DNA of 64,000 nt, taken from contig NZ_CP120742.1 of NCBI RefSeq assembly GCF_029581275.1, forward strand, positions 5,022,501 to 5,086,500. Reading direction: 5' to 3'. This stretch comes from Micromonospora sp. WMMD1155 (GTDB taxonomy: Bacteria; Actinomycetota; Actinomycetes; Mycobacteriales; Micromonosporaceae). Under the pieces are notes generated by a model. It worked only from the letters and a program-made list of their open reading frames with translations. It did not search any database and was not told where the DNA came from. The position numbers and the translations under genes are program-made. Positions within the stretch are counted from its first letter, which is position 1. Each line of letters starts with the position of its first letter. Positions 1-8,046 of this stretch are shown piece after piece.

Positions 1-2
1 GA

Positions 3-818
3 CCGCTGCCTGGAGGGTTCGCCAGCGTCGCGACGCCTCGGTGCCAGGACTGCGCGGCGGGGCGGGAGCACGAGGTGTGCGCGGGGCCAGGGCCTGAGGC
101 GTTGGAGGAGACGATCACGCGGGTCGGGTCCGACGCGGTGGCGGCGTTCATGGTGGAGCCGGTGCTTGGTGTCGGTGGGATCGTGCCGTTGCCGCACGGA
201 TACCTGGCCGCCGCGCGGCAGATCTGCGACGCGCACGGCGTGTTGCTGATCGTCGATGAGGTGATGACGGGCTTCGGCCGGACCGGTGCGTGGTTCGCGC
301 ACCAAGGCGCAGGCGTGGTGCCGGACCTGGTCACGACGGCGAAGGGTCTGACTGGCGGTTACGCCCCCTTGGCAGCGGTGACGGCGAGGCAGCGGGTTTT
401 CGAGGTGTTCGCCGGGGACCCGCTGATCGGAGGATTGCGCCATGGCCACACCACGAGCGGCCACGCAATGGCTGCTGCTGCCGCGTTGGCGGTGCTGCGA
501 GTTATCGATGACCACAACCTGGTGGAGCATGCGGCGATCGTCGGGCAGACGCTGCAGCGGCAACTCCAGGCTGCTCTCGCTCCGGCCAGCGTGGTACGGG
601 ATGTTCGTGGGGTAGGGCTGTTGGTCGGGGTGCAGCTCGACAGCGCGCAGCGGGCTGCGGCGGTAACTGCCGGCTGTCAACGCGACGGGGTCCTGGTGCG
701 GCAGCAGGGCGCGGTGGTCGCGATCGCGCCGCCGCTGGTCCTGTCCCCGGCGCAGGGCGACAGGATCGCCGCCGCAGTGGCCGAGGCGGTCACTGACAGC
801 GCGGTGGTCGGCTCGTGA
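3..818 (+). CDS. Class III PLP aminotransferase, LipO-like (5' end outside window)
   Basis: The reading frame is open to the window edge, so the N-terminus is missing; positions 3-74 already encode family-like sequence (PLPGGFASVATPRC). Visible motifs are LLIVDEVMTGFGRTG, with the PLP-contacting Asp, and TAKGLTGGYAPLAAV, with the Schiff-base Lys, followed by the GHTTSGHAMAAAAAL segment typical of class III enzymes. Known family: omega-aminotransferases. From the neighbours, the inferred role is that of LipO: converting uridine-5'-aldehyde to 5'-amino-5'-deoxyuridine for the aminoribosyl sugar of MraY-inhibitor nucleosides. The stop overlaps the next gene's GTG by 4 bp, indicating translational coupling. 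Family is certain; substrate is inference from the gene set. Confidence 0.85.
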   Translation, partial: PLPGGFASVATPRCQDCAAGREHEVCAGPGPEALEETITRVGSDAVAAFMVEPVLGVGGIVPLPHGYLAAARQICDAHGVLLIVDEVMTGFGRTGAWFAHQGAGVVPDLVTTAKGLTGGYAPLAAVTARQRVFEVFAGDPLIGGLRHGHTTSGHAMAAAAALAVLRVIDDHNLVEHAAIVGQTLQRQLQAALAPASVVRDVRGVGLLVGVQLDSAQRAAAVTAGCQRDGVLVRQQGAVVAIAPPLVLSPAQGDRIAAAVAEAVTDSAVVGS

Positions 819-1573
819 GCGGCCCGTTGTCGGTGGTGGTGCCGTGCGCTGGACGGGGGAGTCGGCTCGGTCTGCCGTTTCCGAAGGAGCTGCTGCCCAC
901 TCCGGATGGTCGGGTGCTCTTGGATCAGGTTGTAGACCTGATTGCCGGTCTGGATGTCCGGGTGCTGTTGGTGACCGCAGCCGACCGCGAGCCGACCATC
1001 GCGCATCTGCACCGACGGTATCCGCAGGTACCGGTGGCCGCGGTGCGCCAGGGAGCGGACACCAGCGGGCTATCCGCGGCGGTGCGCGTGGCTCTGCCGT
1101 TCCTGGGTGCCCGCACGGTGGTGTTGCTCCCGGACCAGCGTTTGCAGGAGATGCCTGACCGCAGCCCGGTCGCCGACGCCGACCGGCTGCTACGCGCGAC
1201 GAGCGCCTGCTTTCTCGCGTCGTGGTGCGACGACCCGCAGCGCATCGCGGCCGACGGCGCGCTGACGATCGACCGTGACCCCTCCCAGGGCGGCATGGGA
1301 CGGGTGCAGCGGATGGCCGACAAGCCCGGTCTTGAGGCGGCGGGCGGACACAACGCGGTTTGGTTCGCCTTCGGATTTCGCCGGGAGGTCGCCGGTCCGG
1401 TGCTCGATCAGCTTGACCTCGCCGAGCGGCACCTGCTGGCTGACGCCGACTTCGCTCGGGGCCCTCTGCATGCGGCGCCGGTCATCGTGGTGCCGCCGTT
1501 CGTTGACTGTGGAACTTGGCCAGCGGTGCGCGACATGTGGCGACGCCACGGGAAGGACGTGCCATGCGATTGA
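815..1573 (+). CDS. Sugar-1-phosphate nucleotidyltransferase, LipM-like
   Basis: The 252-aa protein opens with VVVPCAGRGSRLGLPFPKELLP, the GxGxRL nucleotide-binding signature and following Lys of sugar-1-phosphate nucleotidyltransferases. VVLLPDQRLQ is the probable metal/nucleotide Asp strand and VPPFVDCGTW lies near the end. The GTG start at 815 overlaps the preceding stop (GTGA). Known family: transfers NMP from an NTP to a sugar 1-phosphate. In this setting it would act like LipM, making UDP-5-amino-5-deoxyribose from the 1-phosphate released by the phosphorylase at 5075. It is flanked by the aminotransferase and glycosyltransferase, as that role requires. Glucose-1-phosphate thymidylyltransferase activity is the alternative on sequence alone. 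Confidence 0.82.
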   Translation: MSGPLSVVVPCAGRGSRLGLPFPKELLPTPDGRVLLDQVVDLIAGLDVRVLLVTAADREPTIAHLHRRYPQVPVAAVRQGADTSGLSAAVRVALPFLGARTVVLLPDQRLQEMPDRSPVADADRLLRATSACFLASWCDDPQRIAADGALTIDRDPSQGGMGRVQRMADKPGLEAAGGHNAVWFAFGFRREVAGPVLDQLDLAERHLLADADFARGPLHAAPVIVVPPFVDCGTWPAVRDMWRRHGKDVPCD

Positions 1574-2823
1574 CGATGTTCACCGGCCCGTACCCGGTGG
1601 GGGACGGCATGGGCGGGGTCGGGCTGCGATTGTGGGAACTCGCGGTGGCGTTAGCCGACGAAGGTATCCAGGTCGTCGTGGCGTGCCCGCCCGGGTCGGA
1701 TCCGACCTGGCGGCGGCCGGGACTACGAGTGGAGGCGTTCGAGGAGGACACCTGGCCGCAGCTGGTCGAGCAAACGGACGCGGTGTTGACCACCGATCTG
1801 CCGGATCAGCGGGTGCTGCTGCATGCTCATCAGCTCGGCAAGATCCTGCTCTGCGAGAACGCCGCGCCGATCGAGCACCTTGACTACACCCAGGTTGCGG
1901 GGGCTACCGACCCGCAGGGCGTCTATGACGATCTGCTGGAACGGTTCCTGCTGCAGACCTGGACCTGTGACCACTTCCTGGTCCGCTCATCGGTCGAACG
2001 GGCGAGCATGCTGGGCACCCTCGCCGCGATCGGGCGCCTCGGCCCCGATCACCACGCTCGGTCCCGCGCCATGAACCACCTCATCACTCTCCTTCCGGTC
2101 GGGTTCAGCGCCGAGGCTGCCGCGTTCGCCGACGCAGCCCCGGTCGCGGCGGACCCTGCGGAGCTGGTGTGGTCCGGCGGGGTCTGGGACTACTACGACA
2201 CCGTCGTCGTGGCTGAAGCCCTCGCCCGAATGCGCGCCGCTGGCCAGCCCGCGCGGCTGCGATTCCTCTACGCCCCGCCCGCTGAACAAGGCATCGCCGA
2301 AGTCGACCGGCTGCGTGACGCCGTGACCCGCCTTGACCTGCACAGCCTGATCGACTATCCGCGCGCCCCGCTGCCCCACACCGCCCGCGACGGGGTCATC
2401 AAGGCCAGCAATGTCCTGGTCTGTTTGGGCCGCGACGGCGCCGAAAACTACACCTGCCTGAGGTTGCGGCTGCGCGACGCCCTGCTGTATCGACTGCCGG
2501 TCGTCGTGGACGCCGGCGGTGCCTCCGGGGACTGGGTCACCCAATGGGGCGTCGGCCTGGCAGTCGACACCCGCGATACCGATGCCGTAGCTGCTGCGCT
2601 GACCAGCCTCGTCTTCGACGCAGACATCTACCAGCGGTGTCGAGACGCGATTGATCGGGCCCGTCCCGCACACACCTACCACGCCAACATCGGAAACCTG
2701 TTGGCCTTCCTCGGCGCTGGGCGCCGCGCTCCGGATGCTGGCGGCACCCGCCAGCAGACCGCCGTCGCGCAACTCCTGCGCCGCCGACCCACATTGATCG
2801 CCGCGCCGCTCAACCCGATCTGA
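1564..2823 (+). CDS. GT-B-like glycosyltransferase, LipN-like
   Basis: I chose the ATG at 1564 (MRLTMFTGPYPVGDGMGG), which overlaps the preceding stop by 10 bp and begins with a typical GT-B N-terminal strand and glycine loop; the frame stays open to 1516 but that part shows no domain sequence. The C-terminal half (YRLPVVVDAGGASGDWVTQWGVGLAV) resembles the donor-binding region of retaining GT4-type enzymes. Length is 419 aa. Inferred role: LipN-like transfer of 5-amino-5-deoxyribose from its UDP sugar to the 5'-hydroxyl of glycyluridine. The acceptor is deduced only from the neighbouring dioxygenase and transaldolase genes. No signal peptide or membrane segment is visible. Confidence 0.78.
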   Translation: MRLTMFTGPYPVGDGMGGVGLRLWELAVALADEGIQVVVACPPGSDPTWRRPGLRVEAFEEDTWPQLVEQTDAVLTTDLPDQRVLLHAHQLGKILLCENAAPIEHLDYTQVAGATDPQGVYDDLLERFLLQTWTCDHFLVRSSVERASMLGTLAAIGRLGPDHHARSRAMNHLITLLPVGFSAEAAAFADAAPVAADPAELVWSGGVWDYYDTVVVAEALARMRAAGQPARLRFLYAPPAEQGIAEVDRLRDAVTRLDLHSLIDYPRAPLPHTARDGVIKASNVLVCLGRDGAENYTCLRLRLRDALLYRLPVVVDAGGASGDWVTQWGVGLAVDTRDTDAVAAALTSLVFDADIYQRCRDAIDRARPAHTYHANIGNLLAFLGAGRRAPDAGGTRQQTAVAQLLRRRPTLIAAPLNPI

Positions 2824-2833
2824 GGGAGAACAC

Positions 2834-3736
2834 ATGCCCGCCATCACCAGCCTCGCACTGCGTCGACTTATCGGTGACGCGACCGTCCGCGCCGGGGTAC
2901 CGGCCTTCGACCCCGCACGGGACCGGACCCCGCTGCGACTGCCGGCCTGGGATACGACCAGGCCCGACCTTCTCGCCACCGTGACCGCGCGGGTCGCCAT
3001 CGCCGGGTTCACGCTCGTCGAGGCCGACCGCCCGCCGCGGCAGGACGACCTGCTCGCCTTGGCCGACCGCCTCGGGCTGGGTGAGCCGTTCGTGCCCCCG
3101 CTGTACCGCCGGCCCGGCACCGTGCAAGTCGCCGCGAGCGGAGTCTCGCGACTAAGCGCTGCCGGCGTCGGGGCCGACGCGCCGACACATCCGGCCACCT
3201 CCACTGTTGGGCAGGGCTGGCACGTCGACGGCACCCTGCAAGAGCTTGGCGAGGTCCGCACCTCGCTGCTGCTCTGCGTGCGCCCTGCTGCCACCGGCGG
3301 TGAATCCCGGCTGTTCAACGCCACCGCCGCCTTCCTTGATCTCGCCGAGTCCGACCCGGCAGCCGCTGCCGCGTTGATGGCGCCGGGCGTCCTGGCGCGC
3401 ACGGCAACCGTGAACGGCTGCGACGACAGCACCACCGGACCGGCGTTCGCCGTGATCGACGGGCAGCTGCTGACCCGCTACGCCCGCACCCACACCGACC
3501 GGTGGCTGCCCTCCGCGATCGACGACCCGGGCGGCCTCGACCGAGCCCTCGTCCGCCTCGACGAGCTGGCTCAGCCCGGTTCCCCCTACTACCTGCAGTT
3601 CACCATGTCCGCCGGACAGGGCCTTGTGTTCGCCAACTCCCGCATCTGCCACGGCCGCGCCCCCTACACCGACCACCCCGACCAGCCGCGCACGCTGCTG
3701 CGGGCGCTGTTCACGACCGACCTGACCGGTCGTTGA
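2834..3736 (+). CDS. Fe(II)/2-oxoglutarate dioxygenase, TauD-like (LipL-like)
   Basis: This 300-aa protein carries the facial triad of TauD/clavaminate-synthase-like oxygenases: HVD (His130, Asp132) in GQGWHVDGTL, and the distal His273 in NSRICHGRAPYTD, followed by Arg290 in PRTLLRALF as a candidate for binding the 2-oxoglutarate carboxylate. A GGGAG ribosome site precedes the ATG, 10 bp after the glycosyltransferase stop. LipL of A-90289 is a TauD-like oxygenase that converts UMP to uridine-5'-aldehyde. The SHMT-like gene directly downstream would use that aldehyde, so the same reaction is inferred here. Generic 2OG-dioxygenase identity is secure; UMP as substrate is inference. Confidence 0.82.
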   Translation: MPAITSLALRRLIGDATVRAGVPAFDPARDRTPLRLPAWDTTRPDLLATVTARVAIAGFTLVEADRPPRQDDLLALADRLGLGEPFVPPLYRRPGTVQVAASGVSRLSAAGVGADAPTHPATSTVGQGWHVDGTLQELGEVRTSLLLCVRPAATGGESRLFNATAAFLDLAESDPAAAAALMAPGVLARTATVNGCDDSTTGPAFAVIDGQLLTRYARTHTDRWLPSAIDDPGGLDRALVRLDELAQPGSPYYLQFTMSAGQGLVFANSRICHGRAPYTDHPDQPRTLLRALFTTDLTGR

Positions 3737-3752
3737 GATCGGAGACCAACGC

Positions 3753-5078
3753 ATGGACGTGACGCAACTTCTTGATGGCGCTCTGCGGGACCTCGCGGTG
3801 CAGCAGGATCGCGCCCAGCGCACTATTACCCTGATCCCGTCGGAGAACAGCAGCTCCGCCCTGGCTAGGGTGGCGTACCTGACGGACGCGGCCAATCGGT
3901 ACTTCTTCGCTGACGGTGACGACGGCGCTCGGCGGTTTCCCGCCGGCCGTGCGGCCGGGCACGTCGAGACGCACCTCGCGGTGCCCTTGTTGCGGCACCT
4001 GACCGGCGCCGCCCACGTCAACGTCCGGCCGCTGTCTGGGCTGCACGCGATGACCCTTCTACTGTCGGCGCTCGCGTCCCCCGGGTCGACGGTGATCACC
4101 GTCGACCCTCGGCAGGGTGGGCACTACGCCACCGCGGCGCTCGCCAAACGACTCGGCCTGCGGTGTCTGCAGATCGGCGGCCCGGACCCGTACCACCTTG
4201 ACCTGGAAGCGTTGACCGAGATGGTCATCCGGCATCAGCCGGCTCTGGTCTACCTCGACATCTCCCACGGATTGTTCCCTCTAAACATCGCTGCCGCCTG
4301 CGCCGCGGTGCGCGCCGGATCCTCCGCCGCCCGGGTCCATGCCGACGTCTCGCACACCATGGGCCTGGTCCTCGGCGGCCTGCTGCCCAACCCCCTGGCC
4401 GAAGGAGCCCACAGCTTCGGCGGCTCGACCCACAAGACCTTCCCCGGACCGCCCAAGGCTTTCCTGGCCACCAACGATGCCGGCGTTGCCACCGCAGTCG
4501 GCGCCGCCCAGTACGACATGATCTCCTCGCATCACCTGGCCGGAGTGTGCAGCCTCGGTATCGCGCTGGCCGAGTTCATCCTCACCGACGGCCCCGGCTA
4601 CGCCCGCACGGTCGTCGCCGCGGCGCAGGCACTCGGCGCCGCTCTAGCGGCGGCCGGGCTACCGCCACAAGCCGCCGAACTCGGCTACACCGGATGCCAC
4701 CAACTCTGGTTGGACACCACCCCGGCCGGGATCGACGCCCCCACCGCCGCCGCGCAGCTGGACGACGCTGGAATTCGCGTCAATGTCCTCGACGACCTGC
4801 CCGGCCTGGCCGGTAAACCCGCGCTGCGCCTCGGCACCGCCGAGACGGTCACCGTCGGCCTCGACGCTGCCGACATGCCCTACCTCGCCGCGCTGATGAC
4901 CGCCGCGATCCGTTCCACCCGCACCGCCACTGCCATCGCCGCCGACGTCGCCGCGCTACGCCAAGCCCGAACCAGCGTCCACCAGCTTGCCCCCGACGCG
5001 TCGTCGTACCGTCGAGCTGCCGATCTCGTGGCCACGATCTTCGGCCCGTCTCTGCCCGCGCCGGCAGGTGCCCGATGA
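3753..5078 (+). CDS. SHMT-like PLP enzyme, likely L-Thr:uridine-5'-aldehyde transaldolase (LipK-like)
   Basis: This 441-aa fold-type I PLP enzyme resembles serine hydroxymethyltransferase: TLIPSENSSS near residue 30, HADVSHTMGL around residue 200 with the PLP Asp, and the Schiff-base Lys228 in GGSTHKTFPGP. It is too divergent to be the housekeeping glyA product. In caprazamycin and A-90289 clusters the SHMT-like LipK condenses threonine-derived glycine with uridine-5'-aldehyde to give 5'-C-glycyluridine. Its position between the TauD-like and phosphorylase genes supports that function. The stop overlaps the phosphorylase start (ATGA). Serine hydroxymethyltransferase or threonine aldolase activity is the less likely alternative. 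Confidence 0.83.
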   Translation: MDVTQLLDGALRDLAVQQDRAQRTITLIPSENSSSALARVAYLTDAANRYFFADGDDGARRFPAGRAAGHVETHLAVPLLRHLTGAAHVNVRPLSGLHAMTLLLSALASPGSTVITVDPRQGGHYATAALAKRLGLRCLQIGGPDPYHLDLEALTEMVIRHQPALVYLDISHGLFPLNIAAACAAVRAGSSAARVHADVSHTMGLVLGGLLPNPLAEGAHSFGGSTHKTFPGPPKAFLATNDAGVATAVGAAQYDMISSHHLAGVCSLGIALAEFILTDGPGYARTVVAAAQALGAALAAAGLPPQAAELGYTGCHQLWLDTTPAGIDAPTAAAQLDDAGIRVNVLDDLPGLAGKPALRLGTAETVTVGLDAADMPYLAALMTAAIRSTRTATAIAADVAALRQARTSVHQLAPDASSYRRAADLVATIFGPSLPAPAGAR

Positions 5079-6394
5079 CCGCCACCGGGAGCCGCATCGA
5101 TCCGCTCACGGTGATCAACCGCAAGCGGCGAGGTGACCGGCTCACCGACACGGACATCACGGGAATCGTCGAGAGCTATCTCGCCGGCGACATCGCGGAC
5201 TACCAGATGGCGGCCTGGTTGATGGCCGTCGCCTGCCGAGGGATGGACCCTGCCGAGACCAGCGCTCTGACCCAGGCACTCATTGGGCCTGCACGCCTCC
5301 ACCTAGGCGCGACGACGTTCGTCGCGGACAAACACTCCACCGGCGGCGTCGGCGACAAGACGACCCTCGTCCTGGCCCCGCTGCTAGCCTCCCTCGGAAT
5401 CCCGGTCGCCAAAATGAGCGGACGGGGCCTCGGGCATGCCGGCGGGACCATCGACAAACTCGAAGCAATCCCCGGGCTGCGATTGCCGCAATCGCCCACG
5501 CAGTTCCGCCACGCCCTGCACACCGTCGGCCTCGCGATGACCGGCCACGCCGCAGACCTTGCCCCCGGCGACCAGGCTCTCTACCGGCTACGAGACGTCA
5601 CCGGCACCGTGGAATCCCTGCCCCTGATCGCCGCGTCGATCATGAGCAAGAAGATCGCCGCCGGCGCGTCCGCGGTCGTGCTGGACGTCAAGACCGGTTC
5701 TGGGGCATTGCTACACCGATTGGAAGATGCTCTCGGTCTCGCCAGGATGATGGTCGCCATCGGCCAGCAGGCAGACCTTCCCACCCGCGCCGTCGTCAGC
5801 AACATGGACCAACCCCTTGGCCGCGCCGTCGGCAACACCCTGGAAGTCGCCGAAGCCATCGCCGCCCTGAAGGGAGAGCCCGTCCCGGACCTGGTCCCCC
5901 TCGTCCTGCACCTCGGCGGTCTGCTTGCCGCGCACGCATGGCCAGACCGGCACCTCACCGACATCCGCGCCAACATGGTCGCGGCCCTCGGCGACGGCCG
6001 GGCCCTGGCTTCCTTCCGCCGATGGGTCGGCCACCACGGCGGCGACGTCGATCTCATCGATCACCCCGAGCGGCTGCCTCACGCAGCCCGCATCGAGACG
6101 CTCACAGCCTCCACATCCGGCTGGGTGAGCCACGTCGACGCAGCCGTCCTCGGAAGCCTCGCCCAGCACCTCGGCGCCGGACGAACCCGACTCAACCAGA
6201 CCATCGACCACACCGTCGGGCTCCGCCTCCACGCCCGCGTCGGCGACCGCATCACCGCAGGTGCCCGCCTGGTAGAGCTACACCTACCTGTCGCCTGCCC
6301 TAATCTCGACCACATCACCCAACTGGCACTCAGTGCCTTCACCATCACGGAAGTTGCGGTACCCATGCCGAGTTTGATCCATCACACGCTCTAA
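5075..6394 (+). CDS. Pyrimidine-nucleoside (thymidine-type) phosphorylase, LipP-like
   Basis: The 439-aa protein has the hallmark phosphate-binding region DKHSTGGVGDKTT (residues 85-97) and the family signature SGRGLGHAGGTIDKLE (115-130), with length close to E. coli thymidine phosphorylase. In the proposed pathway it releases 5-amino-5-deoxyribose-1-phosphate from 5'-amino-5'-deoxyuridine for the nucleotidyltransferase at 815, as LipP does. Its stop codon, TAA at 6392-6394, lies inside the left inverted repeat of the adjoining insertion sequence, so the original C-terminus may have been a few residues different. It is the last + strand gene of this operon before the insertion. Confidence 0.88.
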   Translation: MTATGSRIDPLTVINRKRRGDRLTDTDITGIVESYLAGDIADYQMAAWLMAVACRGMDPAETSALTQALIGPARLHLGATTFVADKHSTGGVGDKTTLVLAPLLASLGIPVAKMSGRGLGHAGGTIDKLEAIPGLRLPQSPTQFRHALHTVGLAMTGHAADLAPGDQALYRLRDVTGTVESLPLIAASIMSKKIAAGASAVVLDVKTGSGALLHRLEDALGLARMMVAIGQQADLPTRAVVSNMDQPLGRAVGNTLEVAEAIAALKGEPVPDLVPLVLHLGGLLAAHAWPDRHLTDIRANMVAALGDGRALASFRRWVGHHGGDVDLIDHPERLPHAARIETLTASTSGWVSHVDAAVLGSLAQHLGAGRTRLNQTIDHTVGLRLHARVGDRITAGARLVELHLPVACPNLDHITQLALSAFTITEVAVPMPSLIHHTL

Positions 6395-7284
6395 GGGACG
6401 TCTCGTAACCCCGGCGTCTGTCTGTTGAGGACGATCATCGAGGATGTCTGGGTGCAGGTGATCACCGCGGGGCACCCGGAGTGGATCTTTCCGTTCACTG
6501 GGCTGCAGCCCGCCCAGTTCCGCCGGCTGGTCCGCCTGGTCGCCGAGCGTGGCGGTGACGCGATCGCCGACGGCCGGCCAGGCCGGCAGTGGGCTCTCGA
6601 CCTGCCGGATCGGGTGCTGCTGGTCGCCGCGTACTGGCGCACGAACCTGACGATGCGCCAGATCGGGCCGTTGTTCGGGGTGTCGCACTCCGCCGCTCAC
6701 CGGGTCATCGACACCCTCGGCCCGCTCCTCGCACTGGCCCCGGTGCGCCGGCGCCGGGTCGACCAGATCGCGATCGTCGACGGCACCCTCATCCCGACCC
6801 GGGATCACCGCCTGGCCGCCCCGAGCAAGAACTACCGCTACTCGACGAACCTGCAGGTCGCCATCGACGCCCACACCCGCCTCGTGGTGGCCCTCGGCGA
6901 CCCACAACCCGGCAACCGCAACGACACCATCGTCTACCGCACCTCCGGCATCGACCAGAAACTGGCCGGACGGCCGGTCATGGCCGACGGCGCCTACCGC
7001 GGCAACCCCGAGGTGATCATCCCGTACCGCAAGCCCGCCGACGGCAGCGAGCTACCCGACTGGAAAGCCGACCTGAACAGACAACACCGCACCGTCCGAG
7101 CACAGGACGAACACACCCTGGCCAGGATGAAGTGCTTCAAGATCCTCCGCGACTACCGCCGCGCCGCCCACACATTGACCGACGCTGCCTCCGGCATCGC
7201 CCATCTCCACAACATCATCCTCACCGGCTGAACGGCCAGCCCCGACGGGGCAACACCTTCAGCGAGTTACGAGACGTCCTTTAG
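6391..7284 (+). mobile_element. IS5-type insertion sequence
   Basis: About 0.9 kb bounded by a near-perfect 19-bp inverted repeat: CTAAGGGACGTCTCGTAAC at 6391-6409, and its reverse complement with one mismatch at 7266-7284. It holds one transposase gene. I could not identify a clear target-site duplication, because the outermost CTAA belongs equally to both ends. The left end coincides with the stop codon of the nucleoside phosphorylase gene, so the element caps the nucleoside operon. Confidence 0.85.
6425..7231 (+). CDS. IS5-family DDE transposase
   Basis: The 268-aa protein has an N-terminal helix-turn-helix (TMRQIGPLFGVSHSAAHRVIDTLG) and a DDE_Tnp_4-like catalytic domain. Candidate acidic residues are Asp in IVDGTLIPT, Asp in VMADGAYRG and Glu in AQDEHTLARMKCFKIL. 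A TTG start at 6425 is possible; other starts downstream cannot be excluded. The frame is intact, so the element may still be active. It is contained within the inverted repeats at 6391-6409 and 7266-7284. Confidence 0.85.
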   Translation: MRTIIEDVWVQVITAGHPEWIFPFTGLQPAQFRRLVRLVAERGGDAIADGRPGRQWALDLPDRVLLVAAYWRTNLTMRQIGPLFGVSHSAAHRVIDTLGPLLALAPVRRRRVDQIAIVDGTLIPTRDHRLAAPSKNYRYSTNLQVAIDAHTRLVVALGDPQPGNRNDTIVYRTSGIDQKLAGRPVMADGAYRGNPEVIIPYRKPADGSELPDWKADLNRQHRTVRAQDEHTLARMKCFKILRDYRRAAHTLTDAASGIAHLHNIILTG

Positions 7285-7301
7285 GCGGACTCGGGAAGCC
7301 A

Positions 7302-7322
7302 GATCCCGCTGCCAGCGGGATC
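7302..7322. terminator. Hairpin, probable terminator
   Basis: A perfect 9-bp stem (GATCCCGCT and AGCGGGATC) with a 3-base loop sits between the insertion sequence and the TmrB-like gene. It has no long U-tract, which is common in actinomycetes. It could end transcripts from either side. Confidence 0.5.
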
Positions 7323-7342
7323 AGGCCATTGTAGGGAAGCCC

Positions 7343-7382
7343 GCACGCCAATCGTCCCTGCCTGACGGGGCGATTGGCGTGC
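7343..7382. terminator. Strong hairpin downstream of TmrB-like gene, probable terminator
   Basis: A 12-bp perfect stem (GCACGCCAATCG at 7343-7354 with CGATTGGCGTGC at 7371-7382) extends inward through a G-T pair and three G-C pairs. It starts 10 bases beyond the stop of the - strand TmrB-like gene, where a terminator for that gene is expected. Confidence 0.65.
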
Positions 7383-7392
7383 CTCAGAATGA

Positions 7393-7935
7393 TCACGATT
7401 CAGCCGATCGTGCTAACACCTGTGATGCCAACTCCGCCACCGGCAGTTCACCATCCAGCACCACCGTGCCAGCCGGCAACAAGCCAACAGCGGCAGCGCA
7501 CCGAGCCACCTGATCCAGCCGCCACGTACGAACTTCCGCATCACGAACCGGGTCATCCGGCCAAATCGACTGCGCCTCAATACGCGCCTGTAGCACGCCG
7601 ACCGGCACGTTGATAAAGAAGTGCTCCACGCGCACGCCGTGGGGGCGCAGCCGGCCGAAAATCTCCTCAAGGTACGAGGGCACCACTACGGTCATCGGCA
7701 CCACGAGCGGGCGTCCATACTCCTCCAGCAGCGCTAATGCCGTATCGGCCACGCTACGACGCCACACGCGCAAATCCTGGAAATCGCCGCTCGCGGGCAG
7801 CGGCACGATCTCGCGGACCATGAACCCAGGCAACTCCGCATCGAACATCAGTAGCCGGGGATCCTCCGTAGTCAACTGCTGCGACAGGGTCGTTTTCCCG
7901 GCACCGAAGGCGCCATTGATCCAAATTACGCGCAC
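7393..7935 (-). CDS. TmrB-like ATP-binding protein (candidate nucleoside-antibiotic resistance)
   Basis: This 180-aa P-loop protein begins IWINGAFGAGKTT (Walker A, residues 8-15) and continues with the REIVP, DFQDLRVWR and PLVVPMTVV segments that are characteristic of Bacillus subtilis TmrB, the ATP-binding tunicamycin-resistance protein. The GTG start at 7935 has AAGGAG six bases upstream. Tunicamycin and the MraY inhibitors predicted from the 3-6394 genes act on the same class of enzyme (polyprenyl-phosphate phospho-sugar transferases), so a self-resistance role is attractive but unproven. TmrB-like ATPases also occur widely in actinomycetes without such context. It is separated from the lanthipeptide genes by 111 bp. 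Confidence 0.7.
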   Translation of the reverse strand: MRVIWINGAFGAGKTTLSQQLTTEDPRLLMFDAELPGFMVREIVPLPASGDFQDLRVWRRSVADTALALLEEYGRPLVVPMTVVVPSYLEEIFGRLRPHGVRVEHFFINVPVGVLQARIEAQSIWPDDPVRDAEVRTWRLDQVARCAAAVGLLPAGTVVLDGELPVAELASQVLARSAES

Positions 7936-8046
7936 GTAACGCTCCTTAATGTCGCCAAGGATAAAGTAAATGAGTCGATTATCGTCATTCCGTCATGGTC
8001 GCATTTCCGAGTGGTCCGGGTAGTGCGCGGTCCCAAGGCTATGCAT

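Noticed and set aside
677..1549. Long - strand frames opposite the aminotransferase and nucleotidyltransferase genes
   Set aside because: Antisense shadows caused by high GC; no domain character, and the + strand genes have clear motifs.
1987..3435. A 482-codon - strand frame across the glycosyltransferase and dioxygenase genes
   Set aside because: Repetitive Arg/Ser/Gly sequence with no motif, opposite two recognisable enzymes.
7284..7393. Possible CRISPR-like or attachment repeats after the IS5 element
   Set aside because: The symmetry is two unrelated hairpins, better explained as terminators; no repeated spacer structure.
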